A stretch of DNA of 60,000 bases from Cryptomeria japonica (taxonomy: Eukaryota; Streptophyta; Pinopsida; Cupressales; Cupressaceae): positions 507,681,942 through 507,741,941 of the forward strand of contig NC_081410.1 of assembly GCF_030272615.1 (NCBI RefSeq), written 5' to 3'. The notes beneath the pieces were generated by a model. That model saw only the letters and a list, made by a program, of their open reading frames with translations, had not been told where the DNA came from and did not search any database. The position numbers were made by a program, and so were the translations under genes. Shown here piece by piece: positions 22,482 to 35,299 of the stretch (position 1 is its first letter; every line of letters begins with the position of its first letter).

Positions 22482-23835
22482 TATAGTGTTGTAAATTATA
22501 ACATTGTACAATTCATAGCTCATATTTGAGCTCCTACTTTAGTGTGTTCTATCTTCATTCTTCCTAGGCCCATTTTGGCCACTTTTTACTCCAAATTTGA
22601 TGTCACTTGATTGCACAGCTTAGTGGACCCCATCCTGGGGCTATGCCTCCTTATTTGCTAGTTTGTTTATCCTATTTTTGGAGGATAAAGGCATTTGGGC
22701 ACCCCTATCTAGACTAGGTCACCCCTAATTCCTTGGTCCTCCTTAAATAGGAAACATTTTAAATATGGGTTGGCATTTCCCCTTCCCAATGGATTTTGAT
22801 CCTCGTGGCTCCACTTGACCATTGGAGGTTGGCCTAATTGGCAATTTACCTAGTGAACCCTATATAAGGACATCCTATCAATTCATTTTCATATGCATAC
22901 TCTATCGCACTCATACCCTACCATTTATGCATCTATTAATAATTTGTCATCAAGCATTCTCAATCACTCACTTAGGAAGCATTTCATTCTACCACATCCT
23001 TCAAGAATCATGGATAAAAGTCACATCAATCTTCATACAAGAATGTATGTTTAATTAGGTCATTCATGTGTTTTCCATGTTATTGCATTCATCATTTTTT
23101 ATTACATATAAAGAGCATTTCATCATCAATATTCTATCAAACATTGCACAATTGAGGTATATCTTCCAACATTTACTGCATTATTTACATTTTGTATTTC
23201 AATTCAATTGAAGGTTAATTCATAAAGTGGGGTTTGATTTAAGGAAAACCCATATCTACATCCTTTTTCTCTCTTTTTGTGTGCAAGGAATTGATTTAGG
23301 TCATACGATCAAAGATTCTCATAGAATATATGATGACAAATAGGTTCAAATTGTATAGGCATGAAAAAGTGGAGGACCAAGTAGCTCCCACTGTCCTAGT
23401 CTTAATAATTCAGCTCAATCTTCTAGTAGTTAATTTTGTGCATCTTCCTAATCCAAAAAACATCCCTCTTGTTTCCCTAGAAGTTGCAAGACTAGGGCAC
23501 CTTACCCTCTTGGTCTTGACAATTTGACCTAGATTTTTAGCTACAGGTTCTCGTTCACTTTATTTCCTTAGATCTCTATATGTGTCTCTATTGAAAATAT
23601 GGAAATTATTGTTAATTACTATTTTGGTTTAATTATCTATTATTTTTCCCTTGAATTTGTAAAACTTCAAATCCAATTTCAACTCAACTCAAGGAGGAAC
23701 ACTAATTTGATATGCATTCAATCTCTTAGAGAGTTGGATCAATCAAATTCATCTTTCGTCATTAATGTTGGTGTGGATCTTAGTGGTCTTATCAATCCTT
23801 TAGGTAGTAAAGCCCTAAAATTGTACTACTAAACA
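22482..23835 (+). repeat. LTR of element H, related to the LTR of G
   Basis: It begins TATAGTGTTGTAAATTATAA and shows the same order of blocks as the G LTRs: GAGCTCCTACTTTAGTGTG, a TATA box at 22861-22868, and a terminal block followed by TTTTGGTGAAATTGATG. It is more diverged from the G LTRs than they are from each other. No partner LTR lies in the window, so it may be the 5' LTR of a broken element. Confidence 0.65.
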
Positions 23836-24071
23836 TTTTGGTGAAATTGATGCTTCTTGCATTTTGCATATTTTTAATTTGGTCTTTTTAGATATAATTT
23901 CTCATAATTTCATTTCATACATTGAGTGAATGTTACTTTTATTATGGCATGTCATAAGTAGATTTGATAAATGGAGTTGTTATATTTCTTTGCTAGTTCA
24001 ATTTAGAATTTAATTTAAGGGTAAGTGCACCAAGATGGTGAACAAAAAATGAACACCAACAAAAAAAGCTT
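23836..24071 (+). other. Possible internal start of element H, no gene
   Basis: TTTTGGTGAAATTGATGC follows the LTR in the place of a primer site. The rest is AT-rich without ORFs. It is cut off by F at 24072. Confidence 0.4.
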
Positions 24072-27000
24072 TGTTATCTCCTAGAAATTCACCCTATGCA
24101 AAGTTGAAAACTAATCTTTTTGAAGAAACATGGGATCAATCCAAGGCTGTGGGTCACCTATAACTGGACTGAACCTCCAGATAAGGCCGGCTACTAGTTG
24201 GTCCTATTTGGTTATCACCTATACTAATAACTTGCAGAGGTAAAGGGTAAGGAAGAAATTGAGCTTAAAATCTTAAAAATTATGAAATAAAAGGGTGATG
24301 CACCTTTTATTTAAGCAAAACTTACAAAACAACTAGTAAGAACAAGGCAATCAATGACAAGTTGATATACACAACTCAATAAAGATATGTATTTGCATCA
24401 ATGTTTTGCAAGAAGGCTACTATGCATGTGGATTTTGAAGGAAATAAACTTTCACAACTCAAAACACCTACAACTTAACTCAAATTACAACTTGCAACTG
24501 TATATACTTTTTTTGTCTAAAGATATTAGAAAAGGAGACACAATAACTAGGAATGAAGAAATTCACAAGTTAAAGGATCAATCACTCAAAAAACACATAC
24601 CATAACACATAAATTTGAGAAGGCAAAATAGCTTATCTTATTGATTTCCAAGGTTCCCACTATAATATATGGCAAAAAGAGTTACAAAAAAATGGTAAAA
24701 CTACAGAAGGACTTCAAGAGTTACTATGCATGAATTGAATAATCAGAACTGCCTACAAAATGAATCACATAAGTGACTATATCCAAGTCTAACTAAAATC
24801 CACTAAAATAGGACCTAAAAGCTCCATGGGCCGGATATACTCTTCCACCCTAAAAAGTAGCCCCTCAATCTCCATGAAATGAGCCCACAACATATGGAAA
24901 AGTTATGAAAGACTAATTCCATCACAAAGAGTCACAAAATAAACCTCAAAATGACTCAATACTTGGTCAAAAAGCCTAAATTTCCTCCAACAAAAAGTGA
25001 AACATCTTGTAGATGCTCTCCCTATATTTGTAACTGGCTCATAAATACTCATATATGCTCTCAAGTGTGTCAAGTTGCCCTTCATTTTCATTTAAGAATA
25101 ACAAAATGATTTAAAAAGTTTATAAACACCTTAAAGTCAATTTCTTTACAATGAATAATATGCAAAAAAAAACAAATTTCAATTAGGAGTCAAAAGCAAG
25201 TATATGTGTTGTGTACTTGGTCTTCCTTCATAAGTTTAAAATTAACTCCTAGGGTGACTTGGCACTTGCAATTAATCTTATTCTTATCTCCCCACCTTGA
25301 CTTGGCAGTCTTGGTAACACTTTCCATCATTTTCATCAATAACATCTTTTATTCTTAATGATGTTGTGCAAGGTAAACACAATACCTATGAGGAATTTGA
25401 GAAGTAATTTTTAAAAATAAAAAAGAACAAAAGTATATCGACATACTTTAGGGTAAATGTAAGCCTAAGTTGAGGTATTTCCATTTCATTTGTTCTTTTC
25501 ATTTTCCCTTATCTGCTCATGGTTGACATAAGGTTTTGAAACCCTAGATGACACCCTGTGTATGGCCGTGATGAGGGTCCCTTCTCTTTCTGGGATGGGA
25601 GGGAGAATTTTCTTGCATATCTTTCCACTCTCTTCTAGTCGAACAGGTAAGTCTCTACTTATAATGAGTATCAACATTATAATGGATTTTAAAAATATAT
25701 ATATTTGACTGTCTATTTCGATTCTTGTTTAAACTCAAAAATCACTGAGTTCATTCAAATAATGCCATCAGTTTTCACTAGCTTTCTATAATGTATCTCA
25801 AAATATTCATGAAATTTGTATTCACTACCAATGATAGACTGAGTTCTATATTTATCATGAGCCATGACCCTCTATTCTTTACACAATTTTACGGTATTTT
25901 CAGTGGGTTTTGGAGCTTGAAACATAGCTTTATTGGATATTTGGCTCTTTTCCTCTTTGATGAGATTATTTCTACCTTGTGTATCTTCATGGCACTATGA
26001 TACCATTCTTTTGAGACTACACTATACATGTATGTGATTGTTATTTTTGTGTGCTTCTAACAAGTGCTTTTGTGTTGACCATACTGGGTATACTGACGCA
26101 TGTTTGTTGTATTTTTTTTTTTGACTTATCACGAGTGTCCTTTGGTAACTTGTGACTATCATTGTAGACCTGCAATGATTAAGTGTGAGTATCACCCTAC
26201 ACCTAACTCACAGTGATTGATGCCAATATCTTCCTTTTGTACTTCTCCCCTTGATATTGTTCTATTACTTAAAGCTATGATCTAAATTCTTTTCATAACC
26301 CTACAGGGGCTGTATTTGCATTTACTTAGGATTACACTTTTATTTCTCACAATTGAGAATGCTTTTTGATAGTCAAAATGACTATTCTCTTCATTTACAA
26401 GACCTTGTAGCTTATGATTGTCTGTCATATTCATAATGCCCTCTTCATTGCAAAAACATCAGATTTCTTTTAAGACTGCTCATCACTTGAACTGGAAACT
26501 ATCCTCATTATGATCTTTAGATTTATAAGGCATAAGGCCTTGAATTCTTAGCGACACAAATTGTATTTTCTCAGATAGTGATCTACCTTTTGGAGTTATT
26601 GCTTTGAAGACTGTGATAGTGAATTTATCTTGGAAGACCATCTTTTCATGGCTCCACTATGCACATTGTTTAATTAAGGTTACCCTCTTATATTGAGATG
26701 TAAAGGAAAGGATAGAATTAGTGTCTTTTTAACTGTAGCTATCATTTTTCTCATACAAACCCTTCATTTCCTTGTCTTCCATGGCTTGGTCTCATTGATC
26801 CCCAAGTTGTCCATTGATGCCTTCATGGTCATCTAAATATTGATATATGCATTAAGTGCTCTTTGTGTTTTCATTGACTGTTGATAAAGATTATAAATTT
26901 GTCACAAACCCTTCCTTGTAGGCTACAAATATGCCTATTTTTTCCACTGTGTATGACTGCTAACTATAGGACAATCATTTGATCATTGTATACTCTACTT

Positions 27001-27975
27001 GACATTCATTATTGATTGATACACTCTTGTAGCTCATGATTGATGTTATGAAATTACTGTAACTCAGATTCTTGTCATTAAATCCTATAGCTATCTCTTG
27101 ATTACCTTTACACAAATGACTGAATTAGTTGTAGCGTTTTGATTCACAACTCTTTGGATTTGACTGTACTATGTCTTGATATAATCTTTTCCTCTATGAT
27201 TCCTTCTTTTAATATGAATATGCTTACAATCTAAAAGGTTACTGCACATTGTCTTTGATATCTTATTATAATGCACTTGATGATTTATCATGCTATTAGT
27301 CTCATCTCCTAAATCAACATGTTGGGCTAAACCCTTTTGAGAGCCACATTTTACCCCACATGCTTAAATAAACATGATTGCACCTATTACTCCATATGGA
27401 ACAAACGAGTTAAAAAAAATGCACATAGGATCTAGCTTATGCATGTATGGGTAACTGTTCACATTTGGTATATAACATTTCATTGATGAGAACCTTGTTC
27501 TAACTCACATTCACACTCTATGCAAGAAACATGAAACCTAAGGACCAAGGGAAGCTAGGAGAAGCGAGGCAACAACATCAGGAGCAAATCAGACCAAAAG
27601 TGTCTGTCATTCAGGCAATGACTGGTTACCTCCTTTACATGTTCTTCTTTTCAATGTTTACTCATTCATGTATAAATGATCCTTATATGCATTTATTTGA
27701 GAAAAGTCAGTCTCACGACTTGTTCTGTGAGACATGTATTTTATCATCTTCAATAAAGATTACATTTCTTCAAAAAGACTTATTCAATCTTTTTATGCTT
27801 CATACATTTATATCAATGAAATGATTTTATTTTGCAATCTTTTTTTTCTATAATCTCTCAAGGTAATTTCATTGGTGTACTTGAATGCAACATACAAAGG
27901 TTATAAAATGTACCATTTTCTTGAAAAACTTGGTGGCTCTACTTGATTGATCTTGTAGGTGAAAATATGATAACA
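24072..27975 (-). repeat. Left LTR of element F (3' LTR if F is minus)
   Basis: The 3,904-bp copy is colinear with 37613-41458. It contains a ~90-bp segment (about 24590-24690) missing from the right copy, and only a short (AT) run where the right copy has about 38 units. It contains several ORFs under 100 codons that are not kept in the other copy, so I treat none as a gene. Confidence 0.85.
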
Positions 27976-28599
27976 ATTTTGGCGATTTCTGTCGGATGTT
28001 TGCCTGCTAAACATCAGAACCAGTAGCCTTGTTAATACACCAGGCACAGAGTCACTTAGAAATCATGACTGAAAGTCAAAACTTTAGTGCAGAAGATAAC
28101 CTTTCCTATCTTTTGAGTACAGGTTTATAGATTGTGATGGCAAAGTATGAGACTTCACTATCATGGGTTGTGAATATGCATTTGATAGGCTTAGTGAGGG
28201 CTATTTTCTGCATGAGGTTAACTCAAAAAACTTCTTGCATGGACTGCTGCTATTTTTCCTAACTGATTGATTATGGATGTATGCTTTGTGACAGTAAGAC
28301 ACAAGTGTTATTATCATAAAGTGTATATGCATTCTCAATCAGTTAGTAAGGGTGACAATAGTACAACTTAACAAACCCTTGAAACCTGACACATTGAAAA
28401 CTTGGAGACTTATTGAAAACATGAAACCTAAACTAAGACTACCCTGATGTGCATGGCAACACTTAGGGAAAGGAAACATGTGAATATAACCTATCCTAAA
28501 TTAATAGCAAGGCAAAACCACTTAAACAAAACCATTTACTAGAAGACTGAAATACCTTCCCTTCCTCCTCATAATGCAACGATTTGCATGCATGATGAC
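27976..28599. other. Non-coding interior of element F
   Basis: No ORF or motif is visible. TTTTGGCGATTTCTGTCGGATG begins three bases after the LTR end (27978). It resembles a tRNA-Arg-type primer site with several changes and would make F plus-oriented. No convincing polypurine tract is seen at either LTR edge. Confidence 0.4.
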
Positions 28600-30360
28600 A
28601 TCTAGGAAAAGAAAATATACCAAGAAATGGTCAACTAGTTGATGCACCAACTTATGAAAAAGATAAACATATTCACTTACCTCCCTAAACTAATCATATG
28701 CAATGCTATTTAGGGGAGGATAAGTGAGTTGATCATACTCTTCTTTAGAAGTCAATGCAACCACAGTGCCATCTCTAATTAAAAATCCTTGTGTAGGTAC
28801 CTTATTGGGCTCCATACTGGCTAAATATCTAATAGGGCAGCCTCTTGAATGAACAAAGCTTGGGCTCTCCTTGATGATCTCCTAGTTGTCAAACAACCAA
28901 GACACCTACTCATGCACTTTCTCTACATACTGCTGCTCCAAATGATCACTTATTTGTTCATTAGAGGAAGGAAATTGTCCAAACAACGAAGTGACTTCTT
29001 CTAGCATACTTTCAATTAAAACATTGGCCTCAGGCTCTTTTATACACCAGAAAGGAAGTTGTTTATGGTCCTCATTATCACTCAAAGGGCACTCTAATTC
29101 AAGCTTGCCTTCCTCAATGAAGGAAGGAAAATGCTCAAATAATGAACCAACCTCTTGAAACCAACCTTCAATGGGTATATCAACTTCCAACTCTTATGTA
29201 CAATAGAAAAGAATCTCCTCCAACTAGCTATGACTTGCAACTTAGGTTCATGATGTTCCACTTGTTGTTTCAGTACCTCTACAAGTTATTGTTCTAGATT
29301 ATCATAACTATCAACCTTTTCTGGTTCTTTGACATCCATCTTTGAACAAAACTACTCAATAATGTCAGAGCACAACTCTTCATAAATATCAACATTAGCT
29401 TTATCTTTCGTAACACACTTGAAGACATCAAAACTCATATCCTGGAAGAAGGTATTAAATTTAGTTTTATGTTGTTCCTCCAAGTCTAATGCTCCATTGT
29501 CCTGCTAATGACCATTGGTCAACAACTCACCACACTGCCTAATGTCTTCTTGTTTACTTGAATCCTCATCATTTTCAACAAAATAAGGTAATTCATCAAT
29601 CCAAGCTAAAGGTTGGACCTCTGCAACAACCTTTTCCACTTCATCACCCTACTTTTCTTGAACAGGCTACTCTAGAATAGTAGGAGTTGTTTGAAGCTTC
29701 TCTTCCTTCGCATAAGATTTCTATTTTTTAAAACTCTCCTTATGTAGGTGGCATTGATACTCTGAGTAAGCCTAACTTCCTTGCACCCGAGCACACAAAA
29801 ACTTTATTTGCTCCTCCCTAGAAGCTATCTCCCCTTCAAGACCTTCTTCAAAGTGCATCCTCTACATGTTCAACTCTTGACCATGAAAATAGGCTTGATC
29901 AACCATTTCTTGCTGCTACATATTGACCTTTTTCTTCTTCTTGATGTCAACCAATATCCCATACACATGGGAGAACACTTTACTAATATCATTAAGCTTC
30001 ATATAATCAATGCTTTGGCTCAGATCCCATGATGGGTGATCAAACTATTGGATCATATCCAACACATTCTGGTAAGGATGCTCTTGAGGCTGATTATGAG
30101 AATAATCATGATGGTTGTCATAAAAAACCTCTTCTTGAGGTTGGTTTTGATCATATATTGGCTGATAATGAGATTGAGAAGGGGCAGGGGGGTGTAAAAT
30201 ATGATGAGAATGCTAGTAATCTATAGTGACAGCACCATTTTGAATAAAACTTGTAACATCCCCTGCATGATATGACTAAGAGGAAGATGCATGGGAAACA
30301 CTTTCATGAAAGGAAGGATGATATGCCATACTCCCATAACATGAAGACATATTTTTTCAT
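28600..30360 (-). pseudogene. Gag-like ORF of element F, unknown family, broken
   Basis: On the minus strand a frame starts near 30350 (MSSCYGSMAYHPSFHES) and stays interpretable to about 28600, with roughly ten stops. It is rich in His, Tyr and Gln at first (HNQPQEHPYQN), then acidic with two similar segments (GWFQEVGSLFEHFPS and MLEEVTSLFGQFPS, 28906-29190), then GFLIRDGTVVALTSKEEYDQ. No zinc knuckle or catalytic motif is visible. Its place after the presumed primer site suggests a gag equivalent; the alternative is an antisense accessory ORF if F is really plus. I do not recognise the family. Confidence 0.5.
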
Positions 30361-30523
30361 TCAAGAGACTGAAAGTCAGAAAAATAAACTTTCCTTCAAT
30401 AAAGTTTGAGACATAACAAAATTCGTACTCCTAAAACCAGTAAATTCAAATTCAAAGTCGCCAGATGCATGAAAAATTTTCCTCCAAAGGCAAAAACTAC
30501 TATTGTACGCACCAAACAATAGT

Positions 30524-31701
30524 TGTTAGGATAAACGGTGAACAAGTGAGAAGGGGGGGGGGTGAATCAGTTGCTAACAGATTATGTGAATTAAAGCACT
30601 TAAAACCTTATACCGTTATAATTGACTAAGAATTAAAGGATAAATGAAAACTAGAGAATAAATACCATGCAACCATAACACATAACACCATGATTTGTAT
30701 GTGGAAAATCTCAATGAGGAAAAACCACGATGGGAATCCCTACCCATAGTCAGATGATACTTCTGTAGGAAGTATATGATTATAATAGGGGCCTACACAT
30801 GAAGGAAGGTGCACTTCCTAGAGCGCATTGTTTGTCACAATGGAGTCAACCACCTCAAGATGCTTGGACTACAATCTAGAGAGAAGAACTACCAGTGATA
30901 AAATTAAACATGCAAAATTATAGTTCCGGTTAAGCTTAATACCAGAGGTCTAAAACCCAAATCGATCACCTATGATCGACCAAATCCTCTGCACAAATGA
31001 TTATTACATTATTCTCTCCTTGCCCATATCCATATATCCACACCTTTATCTATAATGAGATCTTACAAACATTTATACCAACTCAGGACCTAACCAATTA
31101 GGTCTACCACACAAATAATAATACAATAGATCCATTACATAATCTTGAAATAAAATCATAACACATGTCGGCCTAAGGCCAAACAAACAACATCCAATCA
31201 ATGAAACATCCTGGAAGCACATTGAAGGATACACCAATATGTTTCACGCAAACTGGTCCATAACCTAGATAGTACCGGACCTAAATTAGATCCACACATG
31301 GAAAAAAAATGACACCAATCAATCAAGGCACAAACACAATCACCATCAACATCCTGAACCCTTCTAGAAGCTACACCAACACCCCTTATGCATTACATCA
31401 AAGTTCTTCAATAAAGCCCTATCGGTGAAACCCTTACTAGACCAATAAAGCAAGCTTACTAGAACATAAGATAGCATCCGATCATCAAGTCAATACCAAC
31501 TGACTGAAACATACTTTAGAAGCATATGAACCATCCATACAAACATATTCCATCAACCAAATTATACCGGTGGAAATCAGCTGATTATCTTGTGAATCCA
31601 ATCCTCCTACCGGAAGTTGGTAAACAACCAAAACAACAAGTGTTTACATCAATGACAAAACATCAATGCAACACATAATCAATTCCATCATATGGCCAAC
31701 A
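30524..31701 (-). repeat. 3' LTR of element E
   Basis: On the minus strand it starts TGTTGGCCATATGATGG and ends CCTAACA. A 10-base G run on the plus strand (30553-30562) lies near its end. It matches 36336-37545 along its length. Confidence 0.92.
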
Positions 31702-31925
31702 ATATCCCCCTTTGGCATTGATGGCAACACTAGATGTGAAAAACATTCAAGTGCCAAGAAAATGCCAAACAAGTCTCCCCCAAAGGAAGACCACCAACAA
31801 TCTCCCATGAAATGATATAGAAATGAATCTCTGAACCAAAACTTAAACAAAAAGACAAAATACTACCAAAATCCCCTTAAGGTGTGCAATCAATGGTTTT
31901 TCACATACATTCCTCCCCCTTTGAC
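31702..31925 (-). promoter_or_regulatory. Polypurine tract array of element E
   Basis: On the minus strand purine boxes occur at about 31911-31923 (CAAAGGGGGAGGA), 31771-31785 (CCTTTGGGGGAGACTT) and 31702-31712, the last abutting the LTR and preceded by CCATCAATGCCAAAGG. That leading sequence is the same as in A, and the distal box has the same TTG(T/G)CAAAGGGGGAG context as the distal box of A. Confidence 0.75.
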
Positions 31926-32067
31926 AACAATGCCAAAGAATCAAACAAAATAAGTAACTCTATAACTCAAGGTTGACTACTCCTCCTGAGTAGTAGCACT
32001 GATTCATCAATTTGTAGCAAAAGGTAGCTCTGATAATGCATATCAGACTGATGAACAACTGTATCAA

Positions 32068-33720
32068 TTAAGTCTCTATTGGAGGGGTAGAAACCCCTAA
32101 TCTATCTCTCAAATATTCAATTGATTCCCGAGACAAAGGTTTAGGGAAGATGTCTGCTATCTGCTCTTTACTGTTCACATAAACCAATATGACTTTTTTT
32201 ACTTCCACCTTTTCCCTCTAAAAGTTATACTTGATTGATATATGCTTAGTCTTGGATTGAAATACTAGATTCTTTGATATGTCAACAGCTACAGAGTTAT
32301 TACAATGGATAACTACCAGATCATTACAACTCACTTGTATATCCTTCAACATCTACTTCATCCATAGACCTTGAGTACAATTGGTTGCAACTGCAACATA
32401 TTTAGCTTCAGCAGTAGATAAACAAATGCATGACTGCTTCTTTTTTATCTATGAAACCAACTTCTACCCAAGGAAGAATTCTCCATTGTATGTTCTCTTC
32501 TAGTCATCAACATCACTTGCCCAATCTGCATCTATATATGCACAAAAAGTAAAGTCATCATGTTTAGGGTACCATAAACCATATTCAGTTGTTCCTTGCA
32601 AATACCAGAATATCCTTTTTATTGCACTTTCATTATTTTCTCTTGGATTACATTGAAATCTTGATACAATACTGATTGCATTCATTATATCCGGTCTAGT
32701 CCAAGATAAATATAGCAAACCACCAATCATGGATTTATATCTTGTAGAATTTATTGAAGGGGATACATCCTCAATTGACAATTCTTCACTTGTAACCATA
32801 GGAGTACTAACCGGTTGATAATTTTCCATACCAAATTTATTCAATAATTCCCTTAGATACTTAGTTTGACATATAAAGATACCTTTGTTAGTCTGAGTTA
32901 TGTGCAAACCTAGAAAAAATCTTATTTCTCCAATCGTAGACATTTCAAATTCACTCTGCGTATTATCAAAAGTTTCCATGCACAATTTTTCTTCACCTCC
33001 AAAAGTGATATCATCAAGAAATAATTCAATAATTATAATATCATCATTAGTGATCTTATAATATATATTACTGTTAGCATTACCTTTTATAAAATCTAGT
33101 TTCAAAAGGTACTTATCCAACCTTGCATACCAAGCTCTAGGAGCCTATTTTAGTCCATATAAGGCTTTCCTTAATTTGCAAACCATATTTTTGTCATCTC
33201 TCAGTAAAAATCCATTTGGTTGCTCAATAAAGACTTCTTCTTCAAGTTCTCCATTTAGAAATGCACACTTAACATCCATCTGATAGATGTTGTAGTTCTT
33301 ATAGGCTGCATAAGCAAGAAATAGTCTAACAACTTCAATTCTAGCTACCGGTGCAAAAGTTTCACCATAATCGATTCCTTCCTTCTGAGAATATCCTTTG
33401 CAGACCAATCTAGCCTTGTTTCTTACAACTTGTCCATCCTCATTCAGTTTGTTTCTAAAAACCCATTTAGTTCCAATAACATTCTTATTTTTAGGTCGGG
33501 GAACTAAAGTCCGAGTATTGTTCTTTTCTATCTGATCTAATTCATCTTCCATAGCTTTCATCCAACATTCATCTTTACAAGCTTCAACTACTGATGCTAG
33601 TTCAATTTGAGAAATGAAACATACCTCTTGATTTGCCAATATTCTCCTTGTCATAACTTCCAAGCTTTTTATCTTCAATGATCTAATTTTCAGAATGATT
33701 TAGCCTTGCATACCTTGGTG
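32068..33720 (-). pseudogene. Element E reverse transcriptase and RNase H, broken
   Basis: This is the part of the polyprotein that copies element RNA into DNA. From 33678 leftward: [36 protein letters not shown] and [20 protein letters not shown], the standard Copia RT blocks. The active site reads FLDD at 33010-33021 where YVDD is usual. RNase H follows with AYIDADWASDVDD (~32510) and CLSTAEAKYVAVA (~32400), ending at TAA 32068-32070 after STPPIET. In-frame stops (for example after YGLK near 33145) make it inactive. Confidence 0.95.
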
Positions 33721-33899
33721 TTTTTTTATTTCCAAGTTCTTTGTGTTGCTCTTCAGTTACATTTGAGTTTTCTGATGATGTAGGGGTAACTATTTCAATA
33801 TTATGTTCTGGTACATGCACTACTGGTTTAGTTATGATCATTTCCACTATCGGTTCATTGTCATAAGATTTAGCTTGGTCTTTGTACTACTCATCCACT

Positions 33900-34800
33900 T
33901 TCACATTAGCGCTCTCCACAATTCTCTGCAATCTTTTGTTATAACATCTATATGCTTTACTTTTAGCTGAATAACCAAGAAATATTCATTCATCACATCT
34001 AGGGTCAAACTTTCCAATGTAATCATCTCTTTTGATATAACACTGACTTCCAAAGATTCTGAAATATTTAAGAGTAGGATAATGACCAAACCATAATTCG
34101 TAAGGTGTCTTATCGGTATCTCCTTTGATATGAACTCCATTGAATGTATAAATTGTTGTGCTTACTTCTTCTCTCTAGTAGATATGAGGCAAATTAGCTT
34201 CCAACATCATGCTTCTAGCTGCATCCAAAATGGTTCTATTCTTTCTTTCCACAATGCCATTCTACTAAGGTGTTCGAGGTGCAAATGACTATCTCCTAAT
34301 GCCATTTTTCTCATAGTAGCTGTTGAACTCACTGGATGTGAATTCACCACCTTGATCTGATCTCAGACACTTGATTTTCATTCTTGTCTTTGTCTCAACC
34401 ATAGCTTTAAAGATCTTGAATTTCTCAAAGGCTTCAGATTTCTCCCTTAGAAAAGAAACCCACATCATTCTAGATTAGTCATCAATGGTTAACATAAAAT
34501 ATATATCACCTTGAAAGCTTCTTGTATTAGGAGGACAACATAGGTTAGTATGAATCAAATCAAGAACATCATTAGATTTATTAGGTATGCTCTTAAAAGA
34601 ATTTCTGATTTGCTTACCCATTTGGCAATCTTTACATATCGGATTATGAGGATTCACAATCTTAGGTAAATCTCTAATTGCCTTAGTTGAACTGATCTTT
34701 ACAATGCAATCAAAATTTACATGACACAACCTCTTATTCCATAGCCAACTTTCATCAATATGTGCAATCAAACATGTCTTTTCACCGAATTTCAAATGAA
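33900..34800 (-). pseudogene. Element E integrase, broken
   Basis: Integrase joins the DNA copy to the host chromosome. The zinc-binding region reads WNKRLCHVNF followed by CKDCQMGKQ (34475-34795). The core has D in LTIDD (34481-34483), D in LRSDQGGEF (34355-34357) and E in NGIVERKNRT (34247-34249), a DD35E spacing. Two adjacent TAG codons (from CAG CAG by family comparison) precede NGIVERK, and the Tyr after the first Asp is a stop. The C-terminal part continues with DKTPYELWFG and FLGYSAKSKAYR. Confidence 0.93.
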
Positions 34801-34816
34801 AGATGTTACCTTTTGT

Positions 34817-35250
34817 CTATGTACTGGTTGCAATCTCCAAACTTGATTTGTTAATGATTTTGCACTTTCTATTCTTGAATTCTAATTGAAATCCTCTGTC
34901 TACCAATTGTCCTACACTTAAAATATTATGGTTCAAAACTTCAACATAATAGACATTATCAGTGTTATGTTTACCATCCAATGAAATGGTTCCTCTTCCT
35001 TTGATCATGCATGCCTTGTTATTACCAAATCTGACCTGACCACCATCAAATTCTTGTAGGGTTAGAGACTTTCCTTTGTCACCTATCATATGATGAGAAC
35101 ATCCATTGTCTATTACCCATTCATCTGTGTCTTCAACTTTTGTTTCAAGGGCCTTTTCCTCATTCTTGATATCTAGTTTTGGATCATCTTCCTTCATAGC
35201 ATAAAATACCCAGTCTTTCCTATTGTCAGATCTAGTAGCTGAATCTCCTC
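34817..35250 (-). pseudogene. Element E aspartic protease, broken
   Basis: The Copia protease cuts the polyprotein. The frame shows WVIDNGCSHHMIGDK (active-site DSG read here as DNG), then FGNNKACMIKGRGT and NILSVGQLVDRGFQLEF, all usual blocks of the family. It lies between gag and integrase as expected. The Asn for Ser change in the active-site triplet may or may not matter. Confidence 0.9.
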
Positions 35251-35299
35251 TCGGCTCTTCTTCTGAGTCATCAGTTACTCCTTCCTCATCACTATATTA

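Noticed and set aside
27531-27824. 97-codon ORF starting MKPKDQGKLGEARQQ
   Set aside because: It lies inside the left LTR of F; the matching place in the right LTR has a stop after EHH, so the frame is not maintained.
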